DNA of 64,000 nucleotides from Cladopsammia gracilis (Eukaryota; Cnidaria; Anthozoa; Scleractinia; Dendrophylliidae): NCBI GenBank assembly GCA_022457155.1, contig JAJGOT010000117.1, positions 1,663,501 to 1,727,500 of the forward strand, read 5' to 3'. Shown piece by piece: positions 50,501 to 61,822 of this stretch (position 1 is its first letter; each line of letters starts with the position of its first letter). The notes under the pieces were generated by a model. It saw only the letters and a program-made list of their open reading frames with translations, ran no database searches and was not told where the DNA came from. The position numbers and the translations under genes were made by a program.

Positions 50501-53325
50501 AATTTCATATGACAATTTATTGATCACGTGACTTGATGTTTCCATGGCAACAAGATTTTGACAGCCATGTTTTTTGAAATTTGCATATTTGTACCTTTGA
50601 ATTAAGAAAAACAATGTTTATTGGTATAATGTTTATATTTTTACATCGTTTAGCGTTTATTTATTGGTTTTGATTAATTTTGAGTCAATTTGGACGGTTT
50701 TTAAGAGGTTTTAAAAAATTTCAGAAATCCAAAATGGTGGATCCAAGATGGTGGCCGTATTATGCACTTATTGACTGAGTGGCAAGGCCAGACAGGAAAA
50801 TATTTGGCTCAAGGTCATGGCATATGGACTGAACGCAGCGAGGTCCGTGCACCATGACCGAGAGCCAAATATTTTCCCTTCCAGCCTGACCTAACTCAGT
50901 CAATAAGTATTTTATAATATGACTAGAAAGTACAAGAACATAATCGTGCAGTGCGAGGTCACTTGAACTTGAGCGGGGCCGGATGGCTTTGTCTGGCCCC
51001 ACTCACGTCACCTTGCGATTCTATTTTCTGTGGGATTGCGTCAGCGGGGCCGTACGGTAATATTATAAAACTAATTACCTAATGAGTATGTCATATGACA
51101 TCATCGTTCCATTGTGCGGGCCGCAAAGGAGACAGTTTTGGACATACTATGTACCCTCTGGGTTTCATTGTCATAGCCTTAATGTTCTTGAAGTTACCCA
51201 GGCTTAGGAACTTAAAAAAAGCCCAGGCTGAATAGGGTTAATACAGACACCCTTTTATAACAGACAGTTGTCTTGGTCCCAGCCGAAAGCCTATATAGTT
51301 TTTCTAAAATGTACCTGCTTAATACAGAAACTTGTTGATACGGACAATTGACAGTTTTTCCCATCCCAATTAAAACAATCTCATGCAAAGTTGACCTCTT
51401 TAATATGGACAATAGACCTTTCCCACATTCCTGTGAACAAAGGCACCAACTCGAGGTTGGGGTGGACAAAATACAGTGATTTGTATGAAATTGTCCACCC
51501 AAGCCTCGACCTCGTTTCATTGTGTGTGCTCACTGGAATGGAATGCGGGAAAGGTCTGTTTGACTAATTCTAAGTGATAAAAATGTTCTCAAATGTGCCA
51601 AGTCAGTCAGCTACACATTTACTATCAGTTGGGTTGAAAGATAATTACGAACATTAAATTTTGTCTGATCAGAATTTTTTAGTGGCTTAGTGGGGTAAAA
51701 TCAGTAATTTACTATATGTTTCCCCAAAAACAATAAAATGCTTCAATTACATCATCCATGTGAACCCGCTTAATATGGACATTTCCTTAATACGGACAGT
51801 TTCCATGGTCCCTTCAGTGTCCGTATTAACAGGGTTCAACTGTATTTTCATCATAAATCAAGGTTAGAGCCTTGACACTCTATCAAAGGTGCTCACATTT
51901 CTTTTGATATATTCTTCCCGACTGAACACCTCTCATAGACAAACACAGTAGAATGTCATATCAAATATACCAAAGTTTTGCCACCAGTGTGGGAAGACTG
52001 TGGTGTAGTGGTAATGCCTTGCCTGTGGAGTTTAAATCCAAACGTTGGTGGTTCGAGGCCTGGCCTTGGCTGTAGTGTTGTTTCCTTAGACAAGAAACTT
52101 TGCTCCACATTGGCTCTCTCCACTCAGGTGTATAAATGGGTACCGGCTACAAAATGCTTGGGGTAACCTTGCATTAGACTTGCATCCCATCCAGGGGGAG
52201 TAGCGATACTCCTAGTCACTTCATAGTATATAAACCAGGTCACCCTGTGATGGACTAGCATCCCATCAAGGGGGAGTAGCGATACTCCTAGTCACTTCAT
52301 AGTATATAAACCAGGTCACACTGTGATGGACTAGCATCCCATCCAGGGGGAGTAGCGATACTCCTAGTCACTTCATAGTATATAAACCAGGTCACCCTGT
52401 GATGGACTAGCATCCCATCCAGGGGGGAGTACATGTAGCAATACTCCTAGTCACTTCATAGTATATAAACCAGGTCACCCTGTGATGGACTAGCATCCCA
52501 TCCAGGGGGGAGTAGCAATACTCCTAGTCACTTCATAGTATATAAACCAGGTCACCCTGTGATGGACTAGCATCCCATCCAGTGGGGAGTAGCAATACTC
52601 CTAGTCACTTCATAGTATATAAACCAGGTCACCCTGTGATGGACTAGCATCCCATCCAGTGGGGAGTAGTAATACTCCTAGTCACTTCATAGTATATAAA
52701 CCAGGTCACCCTGTGATGGACTAGCATCCCATCCAGGGGGAGTAGCAATACTCCTAGTCACTTCATAGTATATAAACCAGGTCACCCTGTGATGGACTAG
52801 CATCCCATCTAGTGGGGAGTAGTAATACTCCTAGTCACTTCATAGTATATAAACCAGGTCACCCTGTGATGGACTAGCATCCCATCCAGGAGGGAGTAGC
52901 AATACTCCTAGTTGATTTGTGCTATGGAAGCCTGGTTGAGCTCTGGCAGTGTGCAGCTTGTGTGCGACTTGATCTTACCTTAGTTACTTATTTTAACTAG
53001 TAGCATATAAAAAATGCACTATTTGATGAAAAACAAACATGCTTATTCCTCATACTTGATTTTGTTTTTTTGTTTTGTGAAGGCGGAGACAGCCTTACAT
53101 GCCATGATGGATGAGAACAGTGTCGATTTCGTTAGAAAATTCCAAGATCTTGCAAAAGAAATGGCTGGAGAAAACAACAGCAAAGCAGTCACAAGTTCTT
53201 CTGCTGAACTCACATTCCCTTCACTGACTTCCCCTGAAGTGAACAACCGATCATCTGATGATAGTAATAGTGACAGTTTAAATTTCAGAAGCCTTCTGCG
53301 ACAGACTAACATGAATGGCAGTTGA
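41536..53325 (+). CDS. CRAMP1: Cramped-like chromatin regulator, 7 coding exons
   Basis: Exons: 41536-41842, 43111-44931, 46753-47471, 48824-48854, 49463-49512, 50191-50262, 53083-53325 (stop). All are GT-AG and phases agree, giving about 1080 aa. The family is nuclear; Drosophila Cramped is a Polycomb-group-related protein and vertebrate CRAMP1 has been linked to histone H1 gene expression. Residues 1-127 are Ser/Lys-rich. About 128-197 is a SANT/Myb-like domain (RPWESWGKAEKDTFFEALHE, then KNKDQVRHFYYRSLNKIAKY). The conserved block following it contains KGLICYGELRKRICGWNDKH and SIRNKGRNFKIKAP. The large middle is Ser/Thr-rich and disordered-looking. The last exon carries a helix with ALHAMMDENSVDFVRKFQDL, characteristic of CRAMP1 C-termini. 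The 31- and 50-nt micro-exons are set by phase and splice consensus and are the least certain parts. Confidence 0.9.
41843..43110. mobile_element. CRAMP1 intron 1 with a MITE at 42535-42717
   Basis: Inverted ends 'taataggccatttgcac' and 'gtgcaaatgggctatta', with inner arms 'aatgacgtcatttgactact' and 'agtagtcaaatgacgtcatc'. The rest of the intron shows nothing else recognisable. Confidence 0.8.
44981..46525. mobile_element. CRAMP1 intron 2: element with a nested element
   Basis: Outer ends 'ttaacccattgac' (44981) and 'gtcaatgggttaa' (ending 46525) are inverted. An inner element, 45574-46230, is bounded by 'ttaaggtggctcc' and 'ggagccaccttaa'. 'gttgccatggcaac'/'gttgccatggtaac' and 'gaggctaataacttata' / 'gaagttattagcctc' are inner inverted motifs. 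No transposase frame is seen. Confidence 0.6.
47679..48080. mobile_element. MITE in CRAMP1 intron 3
   Basis: Termini 'catggttcgtacaa' and 'ttgtacgaaccatg', with 'ccttgaaaagtccttgaa'-type repeats inside. Confidence 0.75.
48081..48823. other. Remainder of CRAMP1 intron 3: fragment only
   Basis: 48100-48155 ('gtaagtgaccacctccc') resembles the ends of the 15801-16920 transposon. The rest is unremarkable intron. Confidence 0.45.
48880..49060 (+). repeat. Degraded copy of the 88/106-bp family in CRAMP1 intron 4
   Basis: Weak matches to 'gagtctgtggatgaaatcct' and 'actttcctgtggcactgttt', in the same orientation as the copy at 21187. The intron from 49061 to 49462 shows nothing else. Confidence 0.5.
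49579..49829. mobile_element. MITE-like element in CRAMP1 intron 5
   Basis: Imperfect ends 'ctggtccccactagtg' and 'cactggtgggaatca'. Interior 'tctagtggaaat' and 'atttccactaga' are inverted, and 'cgattccgattcc' repeats link it to 8345-8690. Confidence 0.6.
50341..51844. mobile_element. Multi-level nested element in CRAMP1 intron 6
   Basis: The outer element is bounded by 'tacagtcggaccccact' and 'agggttcaactgta' and carries repeated 'aatatggacaat'/'aatacggaca' motifs. Nested inside are 50374-51240 ('aactctattcagcc' / 'ggctgaatagggtt'), which contains a hairpin at 50767-50908 ('cttattgactgagt' / 'actcagtcaataag'), and a separate MITE at 51411-51560 ('aatagacctttccc' / 'gggaaaggtctgtt'). Confidence 0.7.
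51990..52190 (+). repeat. tRNA-derived SINE
   Basis: The head has A-box-like 'tggtgtagtggt' and B-box-like 'ggttcgaggcc'. It is followed by a body with 'gtttccttagacaagaaact' and 'caggtgtataaatgggtacc', a core widespread in marine invertebrate SINEs. It leads straight into the tandem array. Confidence 0.7.
52190..52912. repeat. 76/77-bp tandem array grown from the SINE tail
   Basis: Nine to ten units with 'cttcatagtatataaaccag' at 52219, 52295, 52371, 52454, 52531, 52608, 52685, 52761 and 52838. Spacing is 76-77 bp, with one 83-bp unit caused by a 'tacatg' insertion. The unit includes 'gatggactagcatcccatcc', a SINE tail motif. It lies in the last CRAMP1 intron. Confidence 0.95.
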
Positions 53326-54335
53326 CTCTGTGGTTTTTTACAGCATAATTGTGTAGTTCATGTTTCAGTTTGTTTCAGTTCCCTGCCTGTGATTTTACTA
53401 GTATGGTGTATAAAATTATTATTGTCGACAGGGTTTGCTGTATTCCACACTAGTCTTTATGTTAATGTTAAAGGAACAATCGCTTCCAATTTGCAATCAT
53501 TCCATGTATAAATCAGTGTTAAAATGTAAGGCTTACATTTTATACTGATCATCTTATTGCAGTGTGAAATTGCCTTTGAAGAAATTGCTTCTCAATTTAA
53601 TGAGAGTTTACAAAATTATCCCTTGTAAATGGAAAAAAACGTGCAGTTTTGAGTTAAACATTGTTGTCTTTGTTAGCCAAATCCGACACTCACAGCCAAC
53701 CAGCTAAAGAATTGTAGGTCTATTTAGTTCTTCTGTTCTCATCTCATCCCAGTTAAATATCTTCAAAAAGCAGTGAAAATGGTGTGATGTACCTTTTGGC
53801 GTAAACAGCCATGTTTACAGTTTAAAAATCCTTAAGGAGGTTAACAGAGATAATTCAGAACTTCTCTATAATAAAATGTATGAAGTATCAGATGGTACTT
53901 TGTAGCATCAGGAACACACAGAATAGCTAATATCTGTGTCTTTCTGGACCACTTACCTTGTTTGGAACGAATGGAATAGTATTCAGAGTTTATTGTAGAG
54001 TTCTTGTTTTGCCGTCTTTCAGTCTCAACATTGAAATCCTTCAAACTGAACGTCTGACATTTCTTTAACCCTTTAAGCCCCAATATCAAAATTTAAATTC
54101 TCATTTCTAGTCCTATACATTTCCTATAGAAGTAGTAGTGAGAAATTGTTTGGATATCAAGAGAATTCATCTTGCGTGATCATGTCCTTAATTCTCATGA
54201 CCTTTTTGATTGATAAGGCATTGATATTACAAGGAGAAATTTGATGCTGATCACTCTTGGGGCTGAAAGGGTTAACACTTCCACTCCTATAGGCGACCAG
54301 ATTAAAAATTCAAGAAAAAAAAAATGTTAACATCT
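53326..54335. mobile_element. CRAMP1 3' flank with a MITE at 54065-54275
   Basis: Ends 'ttaaccctttaagccccaa' and 'ttggggctgaaagggttaa' are inverted. No AATAAA is close to the stop; the CRAMP1 3' end is not pinned down. Confidence 0.65.
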
Positions 54336-54339
54336 TTGT

Positions 54340-54975
54340 GATACAGAAAACCAGCAGTACCACAGGAAAGTACTGCTAAAGAGCATTCATTTGAATGGTC
54401 ACACTTCAAGATTTCATCCACAGACTCAAAAGTTAGAACCACCTTGTACAGCATAATAAACAGTACCACAGGAAATTACTGCTCAATAGCTTTCATTTGA
54501 ATGGTCACACTTTAGGATTTCATCCACAGACTCAAAAGTTAGAACCACCTTGTACAGCATAATAAACAGTACCACAGGAAATTACTGCTCAATAGCTTTC
54601 ATTTGAATGGTCACACTTTGGGATTTCATCCACAGACTCAAAAGTTATAACCACCTTGTACAGCATAATAAACAGTACCACAGGAAAGTACTGCTCAGTA
54701 GCTTTCATTTGAATGGCCGCACTTCAGGATTTCATCCACAAACTCAAAAGTTAGAACCACCTTGTACATCATAATAAACAGTACCACAGGAAAGTACTGC
54801 TCAGTAGCTTTCATTTGAATGATCACACTTCAGGATTTCATCCACAAACTCAAAAGTTAGAACCACCTTGTACAGCATAATAAACAGCACCACAGGACAG
54901 CACTGCTCAGTAGATTTCATTTGAATGGTCGCACTTTAGGATTTCATCCACAGACTCGAAAGTTAAAACCGTCTT
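54340..54975 (-). repeat. 106-bp tandem array, six units
   Basis: 'cagtaccacaggaaa' starts at 54355, 54461, 54567, 54673, 54779 and (as a variant) 54885, exactly 106 bp apart. Each unit contains 'catttgaatggtcacact' and 'catccacagactcaaaagtt'. Confidence 0.95.
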
Positions 54976-55792
54976 ACACAACTCAACGTTTGTCTGTAGG
55001 ATTCAAAGGGTCAATATCCTCTTGTTCATAATTTTCTCAATTCTCCCTACCAGCCTGTGTGACAATGTGTTGTAAGGAGAAATTACATGTTGACCGCTCT
55101 TGGGACTTGGATATTGTTGTCAATGTTTGTACGCATTTAAACCCAGTAAGGAGAGATGAACGTATCTTTAAAATTTAAAATTGTTTTAGATGTTTTGATT
55201 ATATAACAGGATATAGAGAGCTTTATATGAAATGTAAATAAATGGCAAAATTAAGAGAAAGATCCAGTAGATTATACATTCATTTATAGTTTGACTATCA
55301 TAGAGCTGTTTTCAAATGAGTATCGTTAAACCAAAACCAAAGTAATTACTTTGGCCAATCACAACAGACGCAGGCAATCCAATGAACCAATCAGAACTCG
55401 AAGCAAATACATGTAGCCTGCGCCAAGCGCGGGAAAACGCGGGAGAGTAAGTCAAGATTGGTTTTGGTTTTACTTCTGATTGGTTGAGAAAGTGGCACGA
55501 GATTTTGTAGCCAATCGCAAAGCGTAGCGATGCAAAACCAACTCAATTGTAAAGTACTCTTAGCATTATTCTTTGAGAAGTGTGGGCTTAGCGTCTTAGA
55601 GAAATGTAAGGGCCCTTTTAAACGGTTTCAAAGTGTTAATCAACATTTTATTTTCTTCTCAAAAATGTTGAAGCCGTTTGAACAGTTGAACAAATGCATG
55701 CGCACAAAAGGAACCAATCGCTTGTTCCCAGTTCTTTGGGAAGTAATTTCTTGAAAATGGTAGCTGGTGTTGAAACCGTTTAAATGGCCTCC
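54976..55792. mobile_element. MITE family copy 3 and a second MITE
   Basis: 55301-55560 is related to 16350-16638 ('ccaatcacaacagacgcag', 'gccaagcgcgggaaaacgcg'). 55610-55792 is bounded by 'gggcccttttaaacggtttc' and 'gaaaccgtttaaatggcctc'. Confidence 0.75.
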
Positions 55793-56889
55793 CTGCAATA
55801 TTGTCGGTTTAAGCTTTCATAAATATTCGCTGCACTCTCGAACGTTTAAGAGAGAGATTGGACAATGCACAAGAAATCCGTCTGGTACTCTTTGAAATCA
55901 TATTTTTCGAAGTCTTGTGCACACCGTAAATCCTCAATTAAGCCCCCCCCCCCCCCCCCATCTCAAACAAGAGGCTCCAAGCAGCCTTTACTCATGCGCA
56001 TGCGTAAGAAAATTTTATGATATATTTTAAACATGATAAGATGTCCGACCTGGAGATAAGTTACTTCTTTCATTCAGTCATCGTTCCTGCAAACCACGTT
56101 GTTTACTATTGAATGTTTTGTAAAATGAAAGCTGTACCACAATGAAGCCAGTGATTCTTCCGGGTGTTATATATACCAAACGTGAACACTACTAATGTGA
56201 GTAGGGTTGTAGGAGACGCTGTCGTGACTTTTCAGTAACGCTGTTTTACCGGAAGTAAGAGTAGCCGGAAGTTACTAAACAGGAAGTGTAAATGGCAAAG
56301 CTATGAACAGGAAGTGCACAATTTAAAATATGCGTGCATAAATTTGCATGCAAAATCGTGACAAAAAATAACAAGAAAAACGGAGCCGAAACCTTACCTC
56401 ATGCCGCTTCGCGCATGAGTAATAATAAAAATAATAACAAGAAAAACGGAGCCGAAACCTCACCTCATGCCGCTTCGCGCATGAGTAATAAACTCCCCTC
56501 TCTAATAAGCCTACCCTGTTTGGAGTATTACGGGTAAATTTTTACCTTACCAATCCGGGCTTAATTTCACATGGGGGAAATATTACCGGTACTTAAACTA
56601 AAAAATAATCGTAATAAAAGTAATTATGAATGTATAAAACTATTGATCATTAAATCAAACTATGGTTTATGGACGTTCATCCACGTGCACTCTCTATGAA
56701 GACCCTCGCCCTCCTCCTCAAACGTGCTTGAAGAGAATTTACGGTAATTTGATTGATTTGAAACCATTTTAGAGCCTGTAGGGGCTACCGTGTTGGGTGT
56801 ATGATTCATAGAACATCCTATTTCATTCCTTTTTATTTTTGTTAAAAGTCTTCCTATTTTCTTGACCCCTCCCCCCACCCCCCCCCCCC

Positions 56890-56964
<75 letters not shown>

Positions 56965-57348
56965 CTTTAATACTCCTTGATATCCGAGAAGTGCAAACTT
57001 GAGCCCAAGACCCCAGTTAATGATGAATTACGACTCCGCTTGATCGATCGTGTGGGAAATTCTATTACATTAATTAATGAGAAACAACAAAGTCTTGCAC
57101 AGTTTCACGTAGTTTATTCAATTAATAGCAGGAACCAGCAGTCTCCTCAAATCATCCGGTAAACTGCAAACAGCTCCTCACTGTTGAGATAAAATAAAGA
57201 AAGACAATCAGAAACGAGATTTAACAATCGAGGAAATCGATAACCTCCGATCCCCTCTCCCTCCCCTCCCCGAAGAAAAACCACAAAAATGCACAGGCCA
57301 GAAGCCTCCTGACAGGGATATTTACTTAAAAAAGCGAGGCTATTATGC
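55793..57348. repeat. Repeats: poly-C, a 64-bp direct duplication, (CA)n
   Basis: A poly-C run lies at 55944-55959. 56369-56425 and 56433-56489 duplicate 'aacaagaaaaacggagccga' and its flank. 56893-56961 is a (CA)n microsatellite preceded by poly-C. Nothing coding is supported. Confidence 0.75.
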
Positions 57349-58771
57349 TAAGACTTTAAAGCAAAGCTGAAAACAGCGTATATTTTGTTGAGTACAATAT
57401 TTCAGCTGGTCAGACCAGCCTTCTTCAGGTACAAGATGTTACTAAATAAACAATATGTTATACGATGTTATATACATGGAGAATTTCGCAATATAGAAGA
57501 ATTAAGTAATACAGGATGTGACGAAATTGGAAACTAAAACGGAAAAGTGTTCTTTTGATCACGTTTGTTCATGCCGTGTGGCAGCTGGTGTGGCTCTAAA
57601 GGTATTACCTTTACATGTATAGATAAGATATGATTCCCTGGCTTTACGTATCGAGTCACGGGAAGTGTGAATAGTTTCTAAAGGAATTAGTTGCATGTCG
57701 GAGTTAAAATGGTTAGGATTAGAAAAAAAAAATGTTCCACAGCAGTAGTAGGTTTAGATCTGATGTTGGTCTTGTCAACTGACCGTCTGTGTTCGTTAAA
57801 TCTGCCTCTGAGTCGTCGTTTAGTTTCCCCAATATACTGCTTGTGACATACAGCGAGTGCATTGTATCATATAAATGAGGTTTCTACACAGGGAGCCCAT
57901 ACAATCTGTTTGTGTAACATAATGACCGTTTGTAATTTTATAGGGAATGTATGGGATTTACCTAAAAGACAAGTCTTTCTCTTAGACGCACAGTCAACGG
58001 CGAACTCAGAATCCTTCAAAATCGCTCAAAAATCACTTTTACGTCAAAAGGACGACAACACACAACAAATAAGGTAATTTAACGTTTATTTCGCGTTGAT
58101 CAGTAGATACATTTGGCGATACGTCGCCATAATAGAGATAATATGAAATTTAGGTAAATCCCATACATTCCCTGTAAAATTACAAACGGTCATTATGCCA
58201 TTATGTTACACAAACAGATTGTATGGGCTCCCTGTCTAGAAACCTCATTTATATGATACAATGCACTCGCTGTATATCACAAGCAGTATATTGGGGAAAC
58301 TAAACGACGACTCAGAGGCAGATTTAACGAACACAGACGGTCAGTTGACAAGACCAACATCAGATCTAAACTTACTACTGCTGCGGAACATCGATTTTCT
58401 TTCTAATCCTAACCATTCTAACTCCGACATGCAACTAATTCCTTTAGAAACTATTCACACTTCCCGTGACTCGATACGTAAAGCCAGGGAATCATATCTT
58501 ATCTATACATATCATGTAAGAGCCACACCAGCTGCCACACGGCATGAACAAACGTGATCAAATGTAATACTTTTCCGTTTTAGTTTCCAATTTCGTCACA
58601 TCCTGTATTACTTAATTCTTCTATATTGCGAAATTCTCCATGTATATAACATCGTATAACATATTGCTTATTTAGTAACATCTTGTACCTGAAGAAGGCT
58701 GGTCTTGCCAGCTGAAATATTGCACTCAACAAAATATACGCTGTTTTCAGCTTTGCTTTAAAAAAGTCTTA
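57349..58771. mobile_element. Penelope-like element remnant in long inverted-repeat form
   Basis: Two arms of about 620 bp (57349-57967 and 58151-58771) are inverted copies with a few percent mismatch, separated by about 183 bp. Each arm carries a decayed frame with the GIY-YIG-like stretch KQYIGETKRRLRGRFNEHRR, a hallmark of the C-terminal endonuclease of Penelope-like retroelements, here interrupted by a frameshift. Penelope-like copies often show inverted or partial-tandem ends. No reverse transcriptase domain is present. Confidence 0.75.
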
Positions 58772-59455
58772 TATTCAATTATTTTTGGCTGAAGCAGATC
58801 CTCACGGGATCCAGCATACAAGCAGCGGGATTCTCGTATTCTTGGCTTTCACTTACGTCATATCAAAATTCAGAAGCATTAAACAATAGATTTCGAATCC
58901 AAAATGTTTATGGAATTGTAGATAGTTTAAAACTACACATATTGGCCAAATTTTGAAGCGCCAAAGCATTTCGTCCAAGAGTTATGGGCGAACGAGTATT
59001 AGACATTTTTAGTAAGAAATGTATGGAGCGGCCATCTTTGTGTGCCCCACTCAGGGGCACAAAGATGGCAGCCAAAAATTCAAAGTCTTAATTACAACAA
59101 AAATCAAATCAAAACATATTGTATTTGTTATAAGCTCCATTAACTCGGCTTATAAGCACTTATAATGCAAACAATAACTTTCAGCTGATTCAATTTTGTT
59201 TATTTTCACGGCTTATCTGTAATAGCGTGACGAATTGCGTGACACATTTAAAATCTTTGTAAATCGGAAGCAAAACAACTTTCTGTGAAACATTAATAAT
59301 ACTTGTATCCACATACCATGTTAGAAACAACTTTGTAGGATGTATAGTTTAGATTTTTTAATTTTTATGACGTCATGTGAAAACCAAGAATACGGTTCCT
59401 TGCCATTTTACCAGCTATTATGCTGCCTTGGAAGGAAGCAGAAGCGACGCCAATG
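58772..59455. repeat. Intergenic with one short hairpin
   Basis: 59029-59074 is a hairpin with arms 'gccatctttgtg' and 'cacaaagatggc' and a short loop. Otherwise nothing is recognised. Confidence 0.55.
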
Positions 59456-59578
59456 TTGTCCCCAGAGCCGCCCAGCCCTCTTAACTGTGGGAGACTGAGC
59501 ATGAGGACCATCCAAGTCCTCGTGCTCAGGCTCCCACGGCTAAGTGCGCCAGGCGGCTCTGGGGACAAGAATGGAGCA
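59456..59578. mobile_element. Long hairpin element
   Basis: 'ttgtccccagagccgcc' and 'ggcggctctggggacaa' close a 123-bp imperfect hairpin. The inner arms 'ctgagcatgaggac' and 'gtcctcgtgctcag' pair near the centre. Confidence 0.8.
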
Positions 59579-59894
59579 ACGTCAGGGGAGAAGGCGTTAT
59601 TTTTGGCTACAGGCGACACCGATTCAAGCGATACCATTTTTAACGTTCGATGCCATCGTTAGCATTCATTGGTAACCATGCCTTTTGTAATGGTCGATGC
59701 CATTTCTCTCTTGTTTATGCCTGGATTGGGATGAAAGTAGGTTATCATTATTAGATAAAACTGGGTTTAGGTAAAGCGATCATAAGACCTAAGCTAGATT
59801 CGCAATTTGGTTAGATTTAATGATAGGGTTAGGGTTATAGATGTATCATTAAGAAAAGCACCTTTTACATTTAAATTTTTCTTTGGTTTGCCAT

Positions 59895-59975
59895 ATCAAC
59901 CCACCATTGGTCTAGTGGTGAAGTAGGGATGTTAGCATGCAGAGGTTTCGGGTTCGATTCTAGGTGATTAATTGC
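59895..59975 (+). repeat. tRNA-like sequence followed by a T-run (SINE)
   Basis: A-box-like 'ttggtctagtggtga' and B-box-like 'gggttcgattctagg' at tRNA spacing, then a run of T. Likely a SINE head rather than a functional tRNA. Confidence 0.5.
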
Positions 59976-60232
59976 ATTTTTTTTTCTGATAGAAAAAATA
60001 ATTCGAAAGTGTCACTAAAAGGCATCACTTGTTTACGAAAGGGAAAATTGGACAAGCGACGCTGGCTTTTTTGGGCACAGCACATAAGTTCCCTGTACAC
60101 ATAACGTACCATTTGGCAACAGACATCACCAAGTTCAGGGCATGGATCCCCAGTTGGCTGCAAGCCAGAGGAACAAAAAGGTCCTTCTTCGCAAACAAAC
60201 ATGCATCCTACTCGCTTCTCCTTGTGTTTGTA
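59960..60232 (-). pseudogene. Decayed copy of the eight-cysteine peptide exon
   Basis: About 93% identical to 61438-61628 over some 160 bp. It keeps the KR site and the eight Cys in frame. The stop of the intact copy is replaced by sense codons, so the frame runs on for about 25 low-quality residues to 59960. Its best acceptor (TTTAAAATAG before 60232) puts the exon in a different phase from the other copy. I read it as a degenerating duplicate, though an alternative exon is possible. Confidence 0.5.
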
Positions 60233-60496
60233 CTATTTTAAAAAAAGGTTTAAAACAGTAGATTTACTAGCAACCTTTATGGCATTTCTGATGTTGGTTT
60301 ATGGGATCCCAAATTCATGGGTTCCCAAATCTCCACTGAAAACAGTGGGTATTGGGGGTGGGGGAATTGTGTATGTATAGGAGGGGTTTGAGATAAAAAA
60401 ATTAAAAAACAAAAACAAAACAAACACACAAACAAAAAGCAAACAAAAAACGAAGGAAAAGAAAGGAAATAAAAGCAAAACAAAAATGATATATAA

Positions 60497-60540
<44 letters not shown>

Positions 60541-61437
60541 GAAAATAATAGTAGTAAAAAATAATAATAATAAATTAATATAAAATAAATAAATAAATAA
60601 ACAAAATCATGAAACAAACAAATAGAAAGCAGAAAATGAGCAAGGAGAAGATATGGTAGATGAAAAATGTGGTTAATAATGTGTTAAAAATGACTTAAAA
60701 ATTCAAATGGGGGTTAGTATTTGTAGAGGGGGAAAACTCAATTTGCTAGGGGTTAGTATTTTGTTTGGGGAATGGCAACCTTGTTCTAAGGGTTAGCATT
60801 TGTAGAAGGGGGCGGGGAAACCATTTGCAAAGGGTAGGGTTAGGTCTAAGGGGATGGCTTATCCACCCTAGGTGTTAGCAATTGTAGAGGGGAAAAAGAA
60901 ACCCATGTACTAGGGGTTAGCATTTGCAGAGGAAAAAAAAACTATGTACTAAGGGGCCAGCACCCTGATTGGGGAATGGTAACCTTTTTCTAAAGGTTAG
61001 GGCCAGATCCAAGGGAAAAGTCCTTCCATCTCAGGAGTTAGCATTTAGATTAGGAGAAAATACGAGGGAAAGGAATAACAAAAATTATTTTACAAAACAA
61101 TTGTTTAGGTTAAAATGTCCTCATGAAAATAGTATTAATATATTTTATTGTATTTTATTGAAGGTTGCAGTTTCAAAGAGAAAACAAAAAGAAGAAAAAT
61201 AAAACGAAAATTGCCCGGTTTAGAATAGGCAAATATCGAGTTGACATCTTGACTCTTGAGCTTTAGACATCTTGATATTTTTGGTGTAGTTGTAGATTAC
61301 CATTGTGTTGACAAGCTAAGAAAGATACAAAGAAGATAGATAGAAAAGAAAGATAGAAAAAAGGATGCATCGACACCTAGGGCTCTTTTGAATTGTTGTG
61401 AATCGTCAGGGGCAAAGCACAACTAAGCAGGAAAATT
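60233..61437. repeat. Spacer with low-complexity and diverged G-rich repeats
   Basis: 60390-60600 is A-rich, with (AT)n at about 60496-60535. 60690-61040 contains four or five diverged units around 'ggggttagcatttgtagagg'. No upstream exon for the cysteine-rich peptide is recognised here. Confidence 0.6.
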
Positions 61438-61628
61438 TCACAGGCGACGCCGGCTCTTTTGGGCACAGCACGTGGGTTCCCTGTACACATAACGTACCAT
61501 TGGGCAACAGACATCACCAAGTTCAGGGCATGGATCCCCAGTTGGCTGCAAGCCAGAGGAACAAAAAGGTCCTTCTTCGCAATCAAACATGCATCCAACT
61601 CGCTTTTCGTAGTCTCGCTTCTTGTAGT
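61438..61628 (-). CDS. Terminal exon of a short secreted eight-cysteine peptide (partial gene)
   Basis: The exon opens after an acceptor (TTTATCCTTTCGTAG) in phase 2 and encodes about 62 residues before a TGA at 61438-61440. It starts YKKRDYEKR, a basic stretch with a KR cleavage-type site, then VGCMFDCEEGPFC and a conserved-looking CPELGDVCC. The cysteine pattern is C-x3-C-x5-C-x10-C-x6-CC-x11-CC, ending in a basic SRRRL tail. This is the layout of a processed, disulfide-rich secreted peptide. Corals have families of eight-cysteine small secreted proteins (SCRiPs), some reported as neurotoxic, but I cannot confirm membership. The signal-peptide exon was not found and may lie beyond the window. 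A homologous decayed exon lies downstream at 59960-60232. Confidence 0.55.
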
Positions 61629-61822
61629 CTACGAAAGGATAAATAACAAGTCATACCGTAAATTTAATAAAAGCGAACAAAAAAAAAATAACATTTTATG
61701 CTTAAAAATATATCTGGAAACAAAATAATGCTGTTGGTTTTTTATCTTTCCCCAAAAATAAATTTCAGAACCTCTCAAATTTGTACTTTTGATGCCAGTA
61801 AGAGATCCACAATACGGTTAGC

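Noticed and set aside
56660..56962. Cys-Val repeat protein
   Set aside because: It is the (CA)n microsatellite plus poly-C on the opposite strand.
58261..58557. Intact 98-codon protein
   Set aside because: The frame is a shifted reading of the decayed Penelope-like endonuclease; the family motif is in another frame.
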